Shown: positions 18,089-28,900, counted from the stretch's first letter. The stretch: 43,066 bases of DNA from Treponema sp. UBA1747 (GCA_002315375.1 DCHR01000061.1:1-43066); one strand, 5' to 3'. Numbers and translations are program-made. Notes: generated by a model not told the origin, from the sequence alone.

Positions 18089-18469
18089 TTATTTCAGGCA
18101 GCTGTAGAAACCGAAAAGAACAGAAATGAGGGCGCAGACTGCAATTACATAAATCCACCATGGGAGAGAAGAATCTTCGTTTGTTTCTTTTGGAGTTTTG
18201 TTACTTTCCCCGAACAAAGCTGAAAAGAATGAAGATTTTTTCTTTTTATCGTAAGAGGAAGCAGAAGAATAACTGTTTGCCTTGAAAGCGTATCCGCATT
18301 TAGGACATCCGTTGGTGAACTTTTTGGCGTCTCCTGTGAACTGACAGCTTGGGCAGCGGACGAAGGTAAAAAACTTTCCGCAGGTGGAACAGAATTTTGC
18401 ATTCTGTGCAACTTCAGAGCCGCATGATTCACAGTAGAACTTTGCTTTCTTTACATTCAGTCTAGCCAT
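18089..18469 (-). CDS. Zinc-ribbon protein with C-terminal membrane anchor
   Basis: 126 residues. Two zinc ribbons sit in the N-terminal half: C13-x2-C16 with C27-x2-C30, and C39-x2-C42 with C55-x2-C58. A Ser/Lys-rich linker (about 63-98) and a single C-terminal membrane helix (about 104-123) follow. The order suggests a tail-anchored protein with its metal-binding part in the cytoplasm. Function is unknown; such modules often mediate protein contacts. Its start overlaps the end of the receiver/PilZ-like gene by eight bases, so the two are coupled. Confidence 0.8.
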   Translation of the reverse strand: MARLNVKKAKFYCESCGSEVAQNAKFCSTCGKFFTFVRCPSCQFTGDAKKFTNGCPKCGYAFKANSYSSASSYDKKKKSSFFSALFGESNKTPKETNEDSSLPWWIYVIAVCALISVLFGFYSCLK

Positions 18470-19226
18470 TAATTTCTTCCAGCTTCATCAGAAGGTCGCC
18501 GTTATTGATAAGGACTTCACCGCGGTAATTACAGAGTTTTTCTTCCAGCTTGAAGGTAACAAGACTGATTGTATCTCCGGAAGAAAGGTTTTCTGCGAGC
18601 TCAGGATAGTCAGGTGTAAAATGGGCAGTTTTATTTTCGTAAGAAACAACTGATCCTGTAATGAGGTTTCCGGTTTTGGGATTCTGAAAAATCATGCAGG
18701 CTTCGTCAGGATTAAAGCTGACTTTGTGAGTTTCCTGAATGGAAGAAACTGTAGGAATGTCAAAATCTTCTTCGGCTTCAGATTCTGTTTCAGGAAACTC
18801 AACAGCGGCTGCTTCCGGTTCAGGTTTGGAAGGAGTTTCTTCAGCTACTTCTTTTTTAACCGGGAAATATTCCGAAAGAAGATTCTTCAATTCAGCAAGG
18901 CCGTCTTCTTCAAGACTGTTTATGAAACCTTTAATTCCAAGTGCTTTAGCTTTTCCGGAATCTTCTTCGTTCATGGGATTCTGGTTGAAAAGGAAAACCT
19001 TTGTATTATCTCCTCCGATTCCTGATGTAATGTACTGTGAAAGTGTTTTCCAGTGACGTGGATATTCACTTGCACTTACAATAACCAGATCAGGCCGAAT
19101 TTCTTCGATGTTATCAAGGGCTTTTAAAAGCCAGCGATAAATGATTGTGTCGAATCCGAATTCAATAAGTGAGTCATTGAGCTTTGAAATAACATTTGAA
19201 TCGTCAGAGATAATAATTGCTTTCAT
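18462..19226 (-). CDS. Degenerate response-regulator receiver with C-terminal PilZ-like domain
   Basis: 254 residues. Residues 1-125 follow the receiver pattern (I-I-I-S-D-D with acidic pair D8/D9, and P-D-L-V-I-V then A-L-G-I-K-G-F-I). The phosphoacceptor position after D-L-V-I-V is Ser51 instead of Asp, and the conserved Lys near 107 is also missing, so phosphorylation is unlikely. An acidic Pro/Glu linker (about 126-165) leads into a beta-rich C-terminal part (170-254) resembling a PilZ-type barrel without the RxxxR motif. I infer a structural or regulatory pseudo-receiver. It overlaps the downstream zinc-ribbon gene, and its first base is the last base of the upstream exported protein gene. 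Confidence 0.68.
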   Translation of the reverse strand: MKAIIISDDSNVISKLNDSLIEFGFDTIIYRWLLKALDNIEEIRPDLVIVSASEYPRHWKTLSQYITSGIGGDNTKVFLFNQNPMNEEDSGKAKALGIKGFINSLEEDGLAELKNLLSEYFPVKKEVAEETPSKPEPEAAAVEFPETESEAEEDFDIPTVSSIQETHKVSFNPDEACMIFQNPKTGNLITGSVVSYENKTAHFTPDYPELAENLSSGDTISLVTFKLEEKLCNYRGEVLINNGDLLMKLEEING

Positions 19227-20206
19227 TATTCAGTTCCCAGGTTAACTACTACATAATCATAAATCTGCCAGATTCCTTCGCGCTGACGAACTTTATATGT
19301 GTAGCTTTTCTTTTCGTAATAATTAGGGTATTTGAACCATTCAAGAACTGTTACTGTTCCTTCTGTTGGTGTATAGCTTGTGCGTTCAATCTGGAATTTT
19401 TCAGGAACTGCAATAATGTCGTTTTCGAGTCTTGATGCCATTAAATCAGCTTTGAAGGTTTCTTCCATCTTAAGTCTTTCATCAGCAGAAACAGAAATGT
19501 ATTTGCGCTTAAGTGAAGCATTTCTCTGCATAAGCGAAGGAACATCCATGTAAAGGAAGTACTGGTCCCAGAGAGATTTCTGTCTTGCAATGATTGTCTG
19601 TTCAACAACTTTGTCAGGACTGATATCAAGAGGTGTAAGGATTTTCTGAGTTTCATTTTCTACAGGAATGAAGTTTGAACCTGCAGCTGACGGAGAAGGG
19701 TGAACTTCAAGTGTCAGTCGGTTAGATTTAAGAGCCAGATAACGTGATTTGTAAAGTTCAGGGTAGAAACTGAGTTCAACGTAGTAAACCGAAGCATCTG
19801 TTACCTGAACATAATCTTTCAGATTTTCAACGAAAGAATATTCTTCTCCTTTTTCAAGGGAGATTTCACGGAAATAAACAGTAGAGTTTGTTGTTCTTTT
19901 CTCTACCAGTTTTTCAGTCTGTGGAAGCTTGTTGTTTTTTACAGAAAAAACATCGAAGTCTGTGCTGAAGGCTCTGTCATCTGCCAGCTTGAACCTGAGG
20001 GTTTCGTTTCCGTTATTTTTGATTGTGATATGAACATTTACAGGATTTGATTCTGTCTGGTTCGGGTAATAAACGGTTTTATCGAAGTATTTGATTGATA
20101 CTGATGCAGCAGAATAATCCTGGGTTCTGGTATTCTGAGCAAAACCTGTCTGTGCGAAAAGGAAAAATGCTGGTATAATTAATAATGCTTTTTGGATAAG
20201 TTTCAA
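19226..20206 (-). CDS. Exported beta-rich protein of unknown function
   Basis: 326 residues with a signal peptide (about residues 1-23, ending G-F-A-Q). The mature part looks beta-sandwich-like in residues 35-170 (V-N-V-H-I-T-I-K-N-N-G-N-E-T-L-R-F), as in periplasmic adhesin- or chaperone-like modules. A C-terminal region near 250-320 looks like a small alpha/beta NTF2-like fold (W-F-K-Y-P-N-Y-Y-E-K-K-S-Y-T-Y-K-V and I-W-Q-I-Y-D-Y-V-V). No firm family. The start is TTG at 20206 with AAAGGAG at proper distance. It heads a three-gene minus-strand operon and is divergent from mfd across 49 bases. Confidence 0.75.
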   Translation of the reverse strand: MKLIQKALLIIPAFFLFAQTGFAQNTRTQDYSAASVSIKYFDKTVYYPNQTESNPVNVHITIKNNGNETLRFKLADDRAFSTDFDVFSVKNNKLPQTEKLVEKRTTNSTVYFREISLEKGEEYSFVENLKDYVQVTDASVYYVELSFYPELYKSRYLALKSNRLTLEVHPSPSAAGSNFIPVENETQKILTPLDISPDKVVEQTIIARQKSLWDQYFLYMDVPSLMQRNASLKRKYISVSADERLKMEETFKADLMASRLENDIIAVPEKFQIERTSYTPTEGTVTVLEWFKYPNYYEKKSYTYKVRQREGIWQIYDYVVVNLGTE

Positions 20207-20255
20207 AGCTTACTCCTTTTATATTTATCTTCTTATATATTATCGGATTATTTAA

Positions 20256-23200
20256 ATGAAATCATTATCATCTTCTTCTGTAATTGATAAACTCGATAAA
20301 TGGCATGAACTTAGGGATTCTGTGGACTCTCTGTTTTCTGCAGGTTCTTTTCCCGTACAGGTTGAAGGTGCAATAGGTTCCCTGTTTTCTTTTTTTGTTG
20401 AACAAATTTCAAAAGCCAGTCATGTCCGTCATATTCAGTCAGTTCAGTATAATTCGGCCATAAAGACTTTTTCCCAGGACCTGATTATTGTGGTTCCTAC
20501 AGAAAGAGAAGCAAATGAGATTGAAAACGATATAAAGAGCATATTTCAGAAGGTTCAGGTTTTTAAGCTTACGGGGTTTGGTGTAATGCCTTATCGTCCT
20601 GTAGGACGGGGGTCCGTTGTTTTTGGTGAAAGAGTGGGCGTTCTTGCCAAAATGCTTCAGAAAAATGCTTCACTTAAGATGGACCGGAATCCGCGGGTTT
20701 TTATCCTGACACAGAATGTATTCATGTCCCAGATGGTTCCGCCTGATTATATTGCAAAGCAGAGCTTTTTCCTTTCAGTCGGAACTACAATTGATACTGT
20801 TGAAATGGCCGGAAAACTTTCCAGTCTGGGATATACCAGGGTTCCCCGTGTTATGGTAAAGGGTGAATTCAGTCTCCGGGGTGAAGTTCTTGATGTATTT
20901 CTTCCCTGTGACGAGTATCCGACCCGCTTTATATTTGACTTTGATACAATCGAAAAGATCAAGGAATTTGAAACCGATGCCCAGCTTACAGTTACAGAAA
21001 ACAAGGATAAAGTTCTTATTTACCCTATGCGGGAGGTTATCTGGACTCCTGAACTGATTAAAAAAGCCGGTGAAAAACTTGATGAATACCAGGCATCTTC
21101 AATTAAAAATGAAGATGTTGTTGATGAGATTCATGATGCTCCTGAACAGGTGAAGATGCATGTTCATCTTCCGTTTGCAGAAAAAGCTCTGGAAGAAAAG
21201 GACAGAATGCTTCTGGAACTGGAAGCTTACGGAGAATCTGAAGGTGAGGAAGGCTTGTACGGCCTGTTATGGGACAGACCTTATTCCATTAAAGACTATA
21301 TCGATCCTTCGTCATTTGTTCTTTTTGCTGATTATGACCGCATGGAAAATGCTCTCTTAGGTATCAGCCGCGAGTATAATTCCATGTATCGTAAGGTCAG
21401 AACTGAAGCTCCTGTTCTTCCTCCTGACATGATTCTTAATGATTTTCATGAAGAATTAGAAAAAATATCAAAATGTATATTATTTCGTACACTTGTACAT
21501 ACAAAAGATATCTCTTCCGATGAAAATGAAGGGAATTCTGTCGAAAAATCAGAAGTTTCCGAAGATTCACGTTATATTCACCTGGAAACAGCCCCTGGCA
21601 GAAGCTTCTTCGGAAACCTTAATTATCTTAAAGAAGAGTTTGAAAAGCTTTCTTCCGAGGGCTGGGATCTTTTTGTATACGGTGACAATGAAAACCAGGC
21701 CCTCCGTCTCAACGAAATCCTGAAGGATTTTACTCAGCCTGAATCAGGTAAACCAAAGGTAAAGATTATTCCTGAAGCCGTTTCAGCAGGTTTTTCTATC
21801 CCTGAAATCAAGCTGCTTGTTGTACAGGAAAATGAAATCTTCGGGCGCAGGAAATATGTTGCCAAGTCTACAACCAAAGCAAAGAGCAAGGTAATCGATA
21901 CTTTCGTTGAACTTAATCCCGGGGATTTTGTCGTTCATGTTAACTGGGGTATAGGAAAGTTCCTGGGAATCCAGCGAATGAAAGCCATGGGAAACGAAAG
22001 GGATTACATCAAGCTTGAATACGCTGATGAAGAATTCGCTTTTGTTCCTATTGAGCAGGTAAACCTTATCCAGCGTTATATCGGAAGTGAAGGCGAGCAT
22101 CCAAGAATGGACCATCTTGGTTCAAAATCCTGGGAAAACAGAAAGAACAAGGTAAAGAAGGCTGTAGAAGATCTGGCTGAAAAGCTTATTGCCCTGTATT
22201 CACGTAGAAAAGCTTCAGTTGGTTATGCTTTCCCTCATGAATCTGAATGGCAGACGGCTTTTGAAGCTGCATTCCCTTATGAAGACACACCGGACCAGAT
22301 TACTGTCACTGAAGAAATCAAGAACGACATGGAAAAGCCTGTTCCTATGGACCGCCTGGTCTGCGGTGATGTAGGTTACGGTAAAACTGAAATTGCCATG
22401 CGTGCCGCCTTCAAGGCTGTAATGGGCGGAAAACAGGTCGCATTCCTTGCTCCGACAACAATTCTTGCAGAACAGCATTTTGAAAACTGTGTAGAACGCT
22501 TCAAAAACTTTCCTGTGAAAATCAGGCACATGAGCCGTTTTGTCACACCTGCAGAACAGAAAAAGATTCTTTTTGACCTGGCTATGGGTGAAGTGGATAT
22601 TCTGATTGGTACTCACAGAATCATCCAGAAGGATGTAAAGTTCAAAAATCTGGGACTTATGATTATTGATGAGGAGCAGAGATTCGGTGTTAAAGATAAA
22701 GAAAAACTTAAGCTTATGAAGGCCAACGTTGACTGTCTTACAATGAGTGCGACTCCGATTCCGAGAACTCTTCACATGAGTCTTTTGAAAATCAGGGACA
22801 TGAGCCTTCTGACAACTCCGCCTCAGAGCAGACAGCCTATTGAAACAATTGTTGACGGTTACAGCGAAGATAAAGTTCAGTTTGCAATCCGCCGTGAAAT
22901 TGAAAGAGGAGGTCAGATTTTCTATCTCCACAACCGGGTTGAAGACCTGCAGGAAGTTCAGAGAAAACTTCAGCTGCTTGTCCCTGAAGTAATAATTGAT
23001 ATTGCCCACGGACAGATGAGTGCCGATGAACTGGATGATATTTTCCACCGCTTCAAGATGGGGGCTTTCCAGGTTCTTATTGCAACAACGATTATCGAAA
23101 ACGGAATTGATATTCCTAACGTAAATACAATCATTATTGACCGCGCTGACATGTACGGAGTTTCACAGCTTTATCAGCTGAGGGGCCGTGTTGGTAGAAG

Positions 23201-23912
23201 TGACAGAAAAGCCTATGCCTATCTTCTGTACCCGGGAAACAAAAGTCTTTCAGAAGTTGCCATGAAACGTCTCCAGGTAATCAGCGACTTTACTGAACTT
23301 GGAAGCGGTTTTAAGATTGCCATGAAGGACATGGAAATCCGCGGAGCCGGAAATCTTCTGGGCCGGGATCAGAGCGGTGAAGTTTATGCCGTCGGCTTTG
23401 ATCTTTACATGAGGCTTTTGAATGAAGCAGTAAACCGTCTTACAGCCCAGAAAGAATTTGATGAGACACAGACAGAAGTTCTTATGGAGCTTGAATACTC
23501 GGGATTCATTCCTGACACATACGTTACGAACCCTCAGGTTAAAATGGAAATCTACAAGAAGATTGCAGCCATTCAGACCAATGCTGAATTCGAAAGTGTA
23601 CTTTCAGAACTTGATGATCGTTTCGGTCCGATTCCCGATGAAGTTTCAAGTCTTCTTGCCCTTGCTGAAATCAGAATCATCTGTCGACAGCTTAAGGTGG
23701 CTTCCATTAAAGAAAGAATGGGCGAAGTGGCCGTTGAGTTCTCAAGGGTTTCTGAAATATCAGTTGATAAGATTATGAGGCTGATAAAAGAAAATCCGAA
23801 GGATATTAAACTGATTCCGACTGCTCCGAATTTCATTTATATAAAACTCGGTTCAATCGGACTGAAGGAAAAATCTGAATACCTCCGGGAAAAACTTTCA
23901 AAACTGGTTTAA
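20256..23912 (+). CDS. mfd: Transcription-repair coupling factor
   Basis: Mfd removes RNA polymerase stalled at DNA damage and recruits UvrABC. The 1218-residue protein has the UvrB-homology region in the N-terminal third, then the RNA-polymerase-interacting CarD/RID-like Tudor domain around 550-620 (P-G-D-F-V-V-H-V-N-W-G-I-G). The RecG-type helicase core follows with Walker A G-D-V-G-Y-G-K-T-E near 704 and motif II D-E-E-Q near 804, then helicase motifs (A-T-T-I-I-E-N-G-I-D-I-P and Q-L-R-G-R-V-G-R-S) and the C-terminal TRCF domain. No Shine-Dalgarno sequence precedes the ATG. A TATATT box lies about 15 bases upstream, so a very short leader is possible. Confidence 0.97.
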   Translation: MKSLSSSSVIDKLDKWHELRDSVDSLFSAGSFPVQVEGAIGSLFSFFVEQISKASHVRHIQSVQYNSAIKTFSQDLIIVVPTEREANEIENDIKSIFQKVQVFKLTGFGVMPYRPVGRGSVVFGERVGVLAKMLQKNASLKMDRNPRVFILTQNVFMSQMVPPDYIAKQSFFLSVGTTIDTVEMAGKLSSLGYTRVPRVMVKGEFSLRGEVLDVFLPCDEYPTRFIFDFDTIEKIKEFETDAQLTVTENKDKVLIYPMREVIWTPELIKKAGEKLDEYQASSIKNEDVVDEIHDAPEQVKMHVHLPFAEKALEEKDRMLLELEAYGESEGEEGLYGLLWDRPYSIKDYIDPSSFVLFADYDRMENALLGISREYNSMYRKVRTEAPVLPPDMILNDFHEELEKISKCILFRTLVHTKDISSDENEGNSVEKSEVSEDSRYIHLETAPGRSFFGNLNYLKEEFEKLSSEGWDLFVYGDNENQALRLNEILKDFTQPESGKPKVKIIPEAVSAGFSIPEIKLLVVQENEIFGRRKYVAKSTTKAKSKVIDTFVELNPGDFVVHVNWGIGKFLGIQRMKAMGNERDYIKLEYADEEFAFVPIEQVNLIQRYIGSEGEHPRMDHLGSKSWENRKNKVKKAVEDLAEKLIALYSRRKASVGYAFPHESEWQTAFEAAFPYEDTPDQITVTEEIKNDMEKPVPMDRLVCGDVGYGKTEIAMRAAFKAVMGGKQVAFLAPTTILAEQHFENCVERFKNFPVKIRHMSRFVTPAEQKKILFDLAMGEVDILIGTHRIIQKDVKFKNLGLMIIDEEQRFGVKDKEKLKLMKANVDCLTMSATPIPRTLHMSLLKIRDMSLLTTPPQSRQPIETIVDGYSEDKVQFAIRREIERGGQIFYLHNRVEDLQEVQRKLQLLVPEVIIDIAHGQMSADELDDIFHRFKMGAFQVLIATTIIENGIDIPNVNTIIIDRADMYGVSQLYQLRGRVGRSDRKAYAYLLYPGNKSLSEVAMKRLQVISDFTELGSGFKIAMKDMEIRGAGNLLGRDQSGEVYAVGFDLYMRLLNEAVNRLTAQKEFDETQTEVLMELEYSGFIPDTYVTNPQVKMEIYKKIAAIQTNAEFESVLSELDDRFGPIPDEVSSLLALAEIRIICRQLKVASIKERMGEVAVEFSRVSEISVDKIMRLIKENPKDIKLIPTAPNFIYIKLGSIGLKEKSEYLREKLSKLV

Positions 23913-23950
23913 GTTTAAAAGAGCTTTTCGAAGGTTCTGGTTAAAGTTTT

Positions 23951-24892
23951 CTAGAAGAAAAGTGGAAGGGCATTATACAAAGTTCTGAGGACGGTCATAA
24001 TGTCATGGCCGCTTCCTTTGCAGAGAATGTAATGCAGGTTTCCGTCTTTGAATTCATCTTCGGAATAAACAAAGGTGTCAGGAAACTTTCTCATAGCATC
24101 AATCTGTGGAGTAAGGTTTGGAGTAGCGATTTCATGCTCTCCGCAGCCCGCGTAAATTTTGAAATCGTCCTTTGTATATCCCTGTTTGATTACAAGACTT
24201 TCGAGATATCTTGAAGTCTGTTCTGATACCAGACCGTTCTGGTTTCCGCCCAGTGCCCAGCTGTCTCCGGAAATTGGAATCCAGTAAGCAATCAAATCCA
24301 GGTTGTGTTCAAAGTTATTCCAGGTAGTCATGGCACCCATAGAAAAGCCGCCGTAGGCTCTGTGATTTCTGTCCTTGATGATGTGAAACTTTTCTTCGAA
24401 AGCCGGCATAAGTTCATTTCGTAATTCCTTGTGGAAACTTCCTGAGTTTCCTGCGCTTCCTTTGGTGTAGCCTCCGTTGAAACTTACAGCACATACGATG
24501 AGGTTTTTTACGGCACCCATTTCGTGGAGACGGTCAAGCATTGACTTGGGAAGAGAACCCGAGTATTCTCCGTTAAAATACCATTCAGGAGACTGGCCGC
24601 CGCCGTGCATAAGGTAAAGAACATTGTATTTGTCCTCCGGGTCATTTTCATCAAAACCGTAAGGCAGATAAACAAGGGCTGATTTTCTGTAGATTTTAGG
24701 ATCATCTTCTTTAGGACTTTTTACCTGGTAAACATAACGGATTACTTTTCCTGCATTTTCAACGAAGGAATAAAAATCTTTGGGTATATCCTTGTAGTTC
24801 CCGTATCGGTCTGCATCAGAAATTTTTTCTTCTGATAATAAAGGTAAAAGAGAAAATACAAAAATTAAAAAAATACTTAATGCTTTTTTCAT
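23951..24892 (-). CDS. Exported esterase (carbohydrate esterase 1-like alpha/beta hydrolase)
   Basis: 313 residues with a signal peptide (about 1-20). The alpha/beta-hydrolase fold has the oxyanion strand Y-L-M-H-G-G-G (96-99), the nucleophile elbow G-G-F-S184-M-G-A-M and the catalytic His296 in G-S-G-H-D. The sequence is of the esterase D/feruloyl- or acetyl-xylan-esterase type, used by gut bacteria to strip ester groups from plant polysaccharides. Substrate is inferred only. It starts 20 bases after the DUF2156 gene with its own AGGAG, so the two are likely co-transcribed. Its 3' end faces mfd. Confidence 0.88.
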   Translation of the reverse strand: MKKALSIFLIFVFSLLPLLSEEKISDADRYGNYKDIPKDFYSFVENAGKVIRYVYQVKSPKEDDPKIYRKSALVYLPYGFDENDPEDKYNVLYLMHGGGQSPEWYFNGEYSGSLPKSMLDRLHEMGAVKNLIVCAVSFNGGYTKGSAGNSGSFHKELRNELMPAFEEKFHIIKDRNHRAYGGFSMGAMTTWNNFEHNLDLIAYWIPISGDSWALGGNQNGLVSEQTSRYLESLVIKQGYTKDDFKIYAGCGEHEIATPNLTPQIDAMRKFPDTFVYSEDEFKDGNLHYILCKGSGHDIMTVLRTLYNALPLFF

Positions 24893-24912
24893 TATGAACT
24901 CCTGATGGACTG

Positions 24913-25800
24913 CTACTTTTTAAGCGCCATCCATTTTTCATTTTTGGAACATGGCGCCATCTGTGACTTGGCGATTCTTAACCCTGAAAGTCCCAGGTCT
25001 TCTTCCATGTTCACGAATTTATAATCATTTTTGATTGTTTCCATTAAAAGATGCTTGGCAGCATAACCGCCGCCAGGAATATTCTGGTTTTCCTGTGCGA
25101 GACACAAATCATATATTCCGTTACCAAGACTGTATCCGCTCTGAATAGAATAAGGCTTACCGTTTCTGTAAATGATGAAAATGTCTGCATTCAGTTCTTT
25201 TGAATGATTAATAAGAGTCTGATAACTCGAAAGGTGAAGGTTTTCGTGAGATTCTGCCCAGTCGGAAAGAATTGAAAGGGCTTCGCTGATATTCTGTTCG
25301 GTTACTTTTTCTATGGTCAGCTTGTTTTCCCTGGAAAAATTACGGAGCTTGTTTCTGCAGTTTGCAAAAGGTTTTCCTGTAAGGTTGATATGGTCTTCGA
25401 TAGAATAGATGTATTCATCGGAATCCAGGTCCCGCTGAATATTGAAACTGCCCGGAAAATTATATTCCAGAAAATCCACGTCTTTTTTAGAAAGATACTT
25501 GAAAACAAGATCATCTTTTTCTGACAGAAGTCCCTTAATAAAATTCTTGCATTCTGCATCGTCTCCCTGAGGAAAAAAATAGGAAGATTCAAAACAGCAT
25601 TTACGCAAAACAGAATAGAAATTTTCGCCCTGAATGATTTCCAGATTCCATTCTTTCTCCCAGATAAAAATCGAAGAGGAAGAATAAGAGGAAGTCTTGT
25701 TTCCGGTCTTTTGATTTATTTTTTCGATGAAAAGATTCTGGGATTCAGTCATAAGGTTATTATAGCGGTAAAATCGTTTTTTTTCATAACCCGAAATCAT
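24913..25800 (-). CDS. DUF2156 domain protein (GNAT-like, LPG-synthase C-terminal type)
   Basis: 295 residues of the DUF2156 type, related to the soluble catalytic part of lysyl-phosphatidylglycerol synthases with paired GNAT folds. Typical marks are Y-I-Y-S-I-E-D-H-I-N-L-T-G-K, R-N-K-L-R-N-F near residues 150-160, and a C-terminal N-M-E-E-D-L-G-L-S-G-L-R-I-A-K segment. Stand-alone members often have unknown substrates. No membrane segment is visible. The ATG at 25800 has only a weak ribosome binding site; an internal ATG 16 codons downstream (M-T-E-S-Q) is an alternative start. It is divergent from the big lipoprotein gene across 145 bases. Confidence 0.82.
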   Translation of the reverse strand: MISGYEKKRFYRYNNLMTESQNLFIEKINQKTGNKTSSYSSSSIFIWEKEWNLEIIQGENFYSVLRKCCFESSYFFPQGDDAECKNFIKGLLSEKDDLVFKYLSKKDVDFLEYNFPGSFNIQRDLDSDEYIYSIEDHINLTGKPFANCRNKLRNFSRENKLTIEKVTEQNISEALSILSDWAESHENLHLSSYQTLINHSKELNADIFIIYRNGKPYSIQSGYSLGNGIYDLCLAQENQNIPGGGYAAKHLLMETIKNDYKFVNMEEDLGLSGLRIAKSQMAPCSKNEKWMALKK

Positions 25801-25945
25801 ATAGAGTTATTCTCTATTTTATATTCAAAATTCAAAGTTATAATTAAATTTAGGATTTTTCGGTTTGGAACTCAGATTCTGCCTGGAAAATACTGGAAAT
25901 CCTAAAGCTTATTCTGAAGCTGATACGGAATAACAGGAGTTAGAT

Positions 25946-28900
25946 ATGAAAAATTTAAGGAAGTCAATTCTTTGCATGACTGTTGTGATTGCAGCCTTGT
26001 TCCAGTTTTCTGGATGTAAGGAAATCGTTTATCAGGAAAAGTTTGTTGAAAAAAACTATGTTTCCCAGGTTGTATTTACAACAGAAAATGCAGGGGAAAA
26101 TAGTGTGGTAGTTAAAATGACTACTCAGACAGCTGGAGCTGTTATTCACTATACAACCGATGGAAAAACACCATCTGCTTCCAGTACGGTTTATTCAAAG
26201 GCTGTAACCCTGAATACGGGCATTACTGTAAAGGCAATTGCTGTAAAGAGCGGAATGGAAAACAGCCCTGTATCAACACTTAGCCTTACTAAAACTGAAC
26301 AAAAGAAATATACCCAGGAAGAACTGGCAGAACTTCTGAACGATCTGACTAAAGATTCAATTTTTGAAACCATACTTTCAGATAAAAGTGCTTCAGAACT
26401 CCTTGAAAAACTGAGCACAGAAACGAAAGCTGAAATCCTTAATCTGCTTCTTACAGATGAAGTAAAGAAATCTGTTTATTCTGAAAAGCTTACGAATGAA
26501 GAAAAGGCTCGGATATTTACAGAACTTCTTTCCGATAAGCGGACAGAAGAAACTTTCCTTTCGCTTCTTACAGATGAAGAAAAGACTTCTGTTTATAACG
26601 CAGAACTTACAGAAGAAAAGAAAGCTGCAATTTTTACAGAAATCTTTACAGACAAACGTACAAATGGAAAAGTTGTAGAGCTTTTGAATGACGAAGAAAA
26701 AGAAGCTGTATTCAACGCACTTCTTGTAACAAATACATCTGTTGATTTTGTAAAGGAAATTCTGGATAAAGATGGAAACGAAGAACTTCGAGCTTCGATT
26801 AAAGATTATCTTGTTTCTGAACTTACACAGGAAGAACTGTCGGAACTTCTGAGCGATCTTACTAAAAACTCAATTTTTGAAACCATACTATCAGGTAAAA
26901 GTGCTTCAGAACTTCTTGAAAAACTGAGTACTGAAAAGAAAGCAGAAATTCTTAATCTGCTCCTGACAGATGAAGAAAAGGAATCCGTATATTCTGAAAA
27001 ACTTTCAGATGAAGAAAAGGCACGGATATTTACTGAACTTCTTTCTGATAAACGGACAGAAGGAACTTTCCTTTCGCTTCTTACAGATGAAGAAAAGAAT
27101 GCAGTTTATAACGCAGTACTTACAGAAGAAAAGAAAGCAGAAATTTTTACAGAAATTTTTACAGATAAACGTACAAATGGAAAAGTTGTAGAGCTTTTGA
27201 ATGACGAAGAAAAAGAAGCCGTGTTCAACGCTCTTCTTGTAACAAATACATCTGTTGATTTTGTAAAAGAAATTCTGGATAAAGACGGAAACGAAGAGCT
27301 TCGTGCTTCAATAAAGGATTACCTTGTTTCTGAACTTACTCAGGAAGAACTTCAAGCCCTTCTTGATGCAAAAGATACAACAGCTCCGGCAAGCGTTACA
27401 AACCTTACAGCAGAAAACAGGGATGCCAGTGTTTATCTTTCATGGACAGATGCAGAAGACACAGACGTGCTTGCGTATGAAATAACCTATACAAGTGGGG
27501 TTTCATCCCGTTCAGTAAGTTTTGAGCAGAACAGTCTGGTTATCCCTCAAGGAAACGGAAAGGCTTTTATTCCAGGCCTTACAAACGGAAGAACTTACAC
27601 TTTCTCTGTAAGAACAGTGGATACAACAGGAAACAAAAGTGAAGCCGCTACAGTAAGTTGTGAAGTAAAAAAATACAGAGATTTGGTTTTTGAATATAAC
27701 AAGTATGGTGTTTTATATAGCACACAAGGGTCATTGTATGATTATTTTGGCTATGAAGGGGAAATAATAAAAGGAGATAAAATTACTATAAGCATTAATG
27801 GGTATGCTATGCAGGATTTGTACTCTTTGGGATTCGTGTTTGCAGCAAATGCTGAAGAGGAAGGTGGCTGGTGGGGTGAATTAGCAAAAACTACCGATTA
27901 TGAAGATGAATATTTTGTTTTGGACCTGATAAAAGAAGGTTCATATTTCTCTTTCACAAAAACACTGGAAGTTAAAAAAGTTGCAAAAACCAGAAATCTG
28001 GATCAAATTGTAATGCAAATAAAAACGAAACTTGCAGAAAATGAATCGGACGAAGAACACAGAGACTCTATTGAGTTAAAAGCCGCATTTACATTTACAG
28101 TAGATAAGAGCCAGAGAATTTCTCCTGTTACTGTTACTTATAATCCAAATAAAGGAACTGCTGATAAAACATCAGAACAATTATATCCTGGTCAGTGTTT
28201 ATTATTTCCTTCAGTAAAAAATGAAAATATGTATGTTGAATGGAAAGATGAAAATGGAGATCTTGCTGTTTATGCTCCGGATCATGATTGTGTTGTTACA
28301 GCTGAGTGGAAAGACAAGCTGGACCTTATGGATAAAGGTACAGAAAATAAGTGGTGGGATGAGGCTCAAGTTCAGATTTCAAATGCAGTTCTTGAGCAAT
28401 ACAAGGATTCAGTTTTATGTTTGGAGGTCACTCATACCCAAATTGAAACGGAATCCTGGGGCTGGCCATCTTTGACTGTCTGGGATGGAGACTGGACAAA
28501 TTTAAGGAGCTTTAAAAATTCTGATGGACAAATAACTTATAAGATTAAAGTATCTGAAATATATGAAAATCATCCATCTTTATTATATGTTTTCTTGTAC
28601 AGAGTTAGTGAGGAAAAAGGTTTTAGTGATGTAAAATTATATCTTGAAATGCCATCAAAAATAACTTATGTTCTTGATGGCGGAACAATGGATGTTACAA
28701 GTGAAAGTTTACCAGCCGGGAATGAAATAACCCGGGAACCTGATAAAGAGGGATTTATGTTTAAAGGCTGGTATGATGAGGATGATAATCCAGTGACAAC
28801 TGTTCCGTCAGAGGACTGTACACTTTACGCAAAATGGGAATCCATAGTTAAAGTTACTTATGTTTTTGAATCTAGGATTGTAAGGGAAGAAAATTCTTAC

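Noticed and set aside
22215..23048. Long antisense frame of 277 codons inside mfd
   Set aside because: It is a shadow of the helicase core in another frame. It has no known motifs and no separate ribosome binding site.
23913..23950. Bidirectional terminator between mfd and the esterase gene
   Set aside because: Only a short AAAAGAGCTTTT-type pairing without a proper T run is visible.
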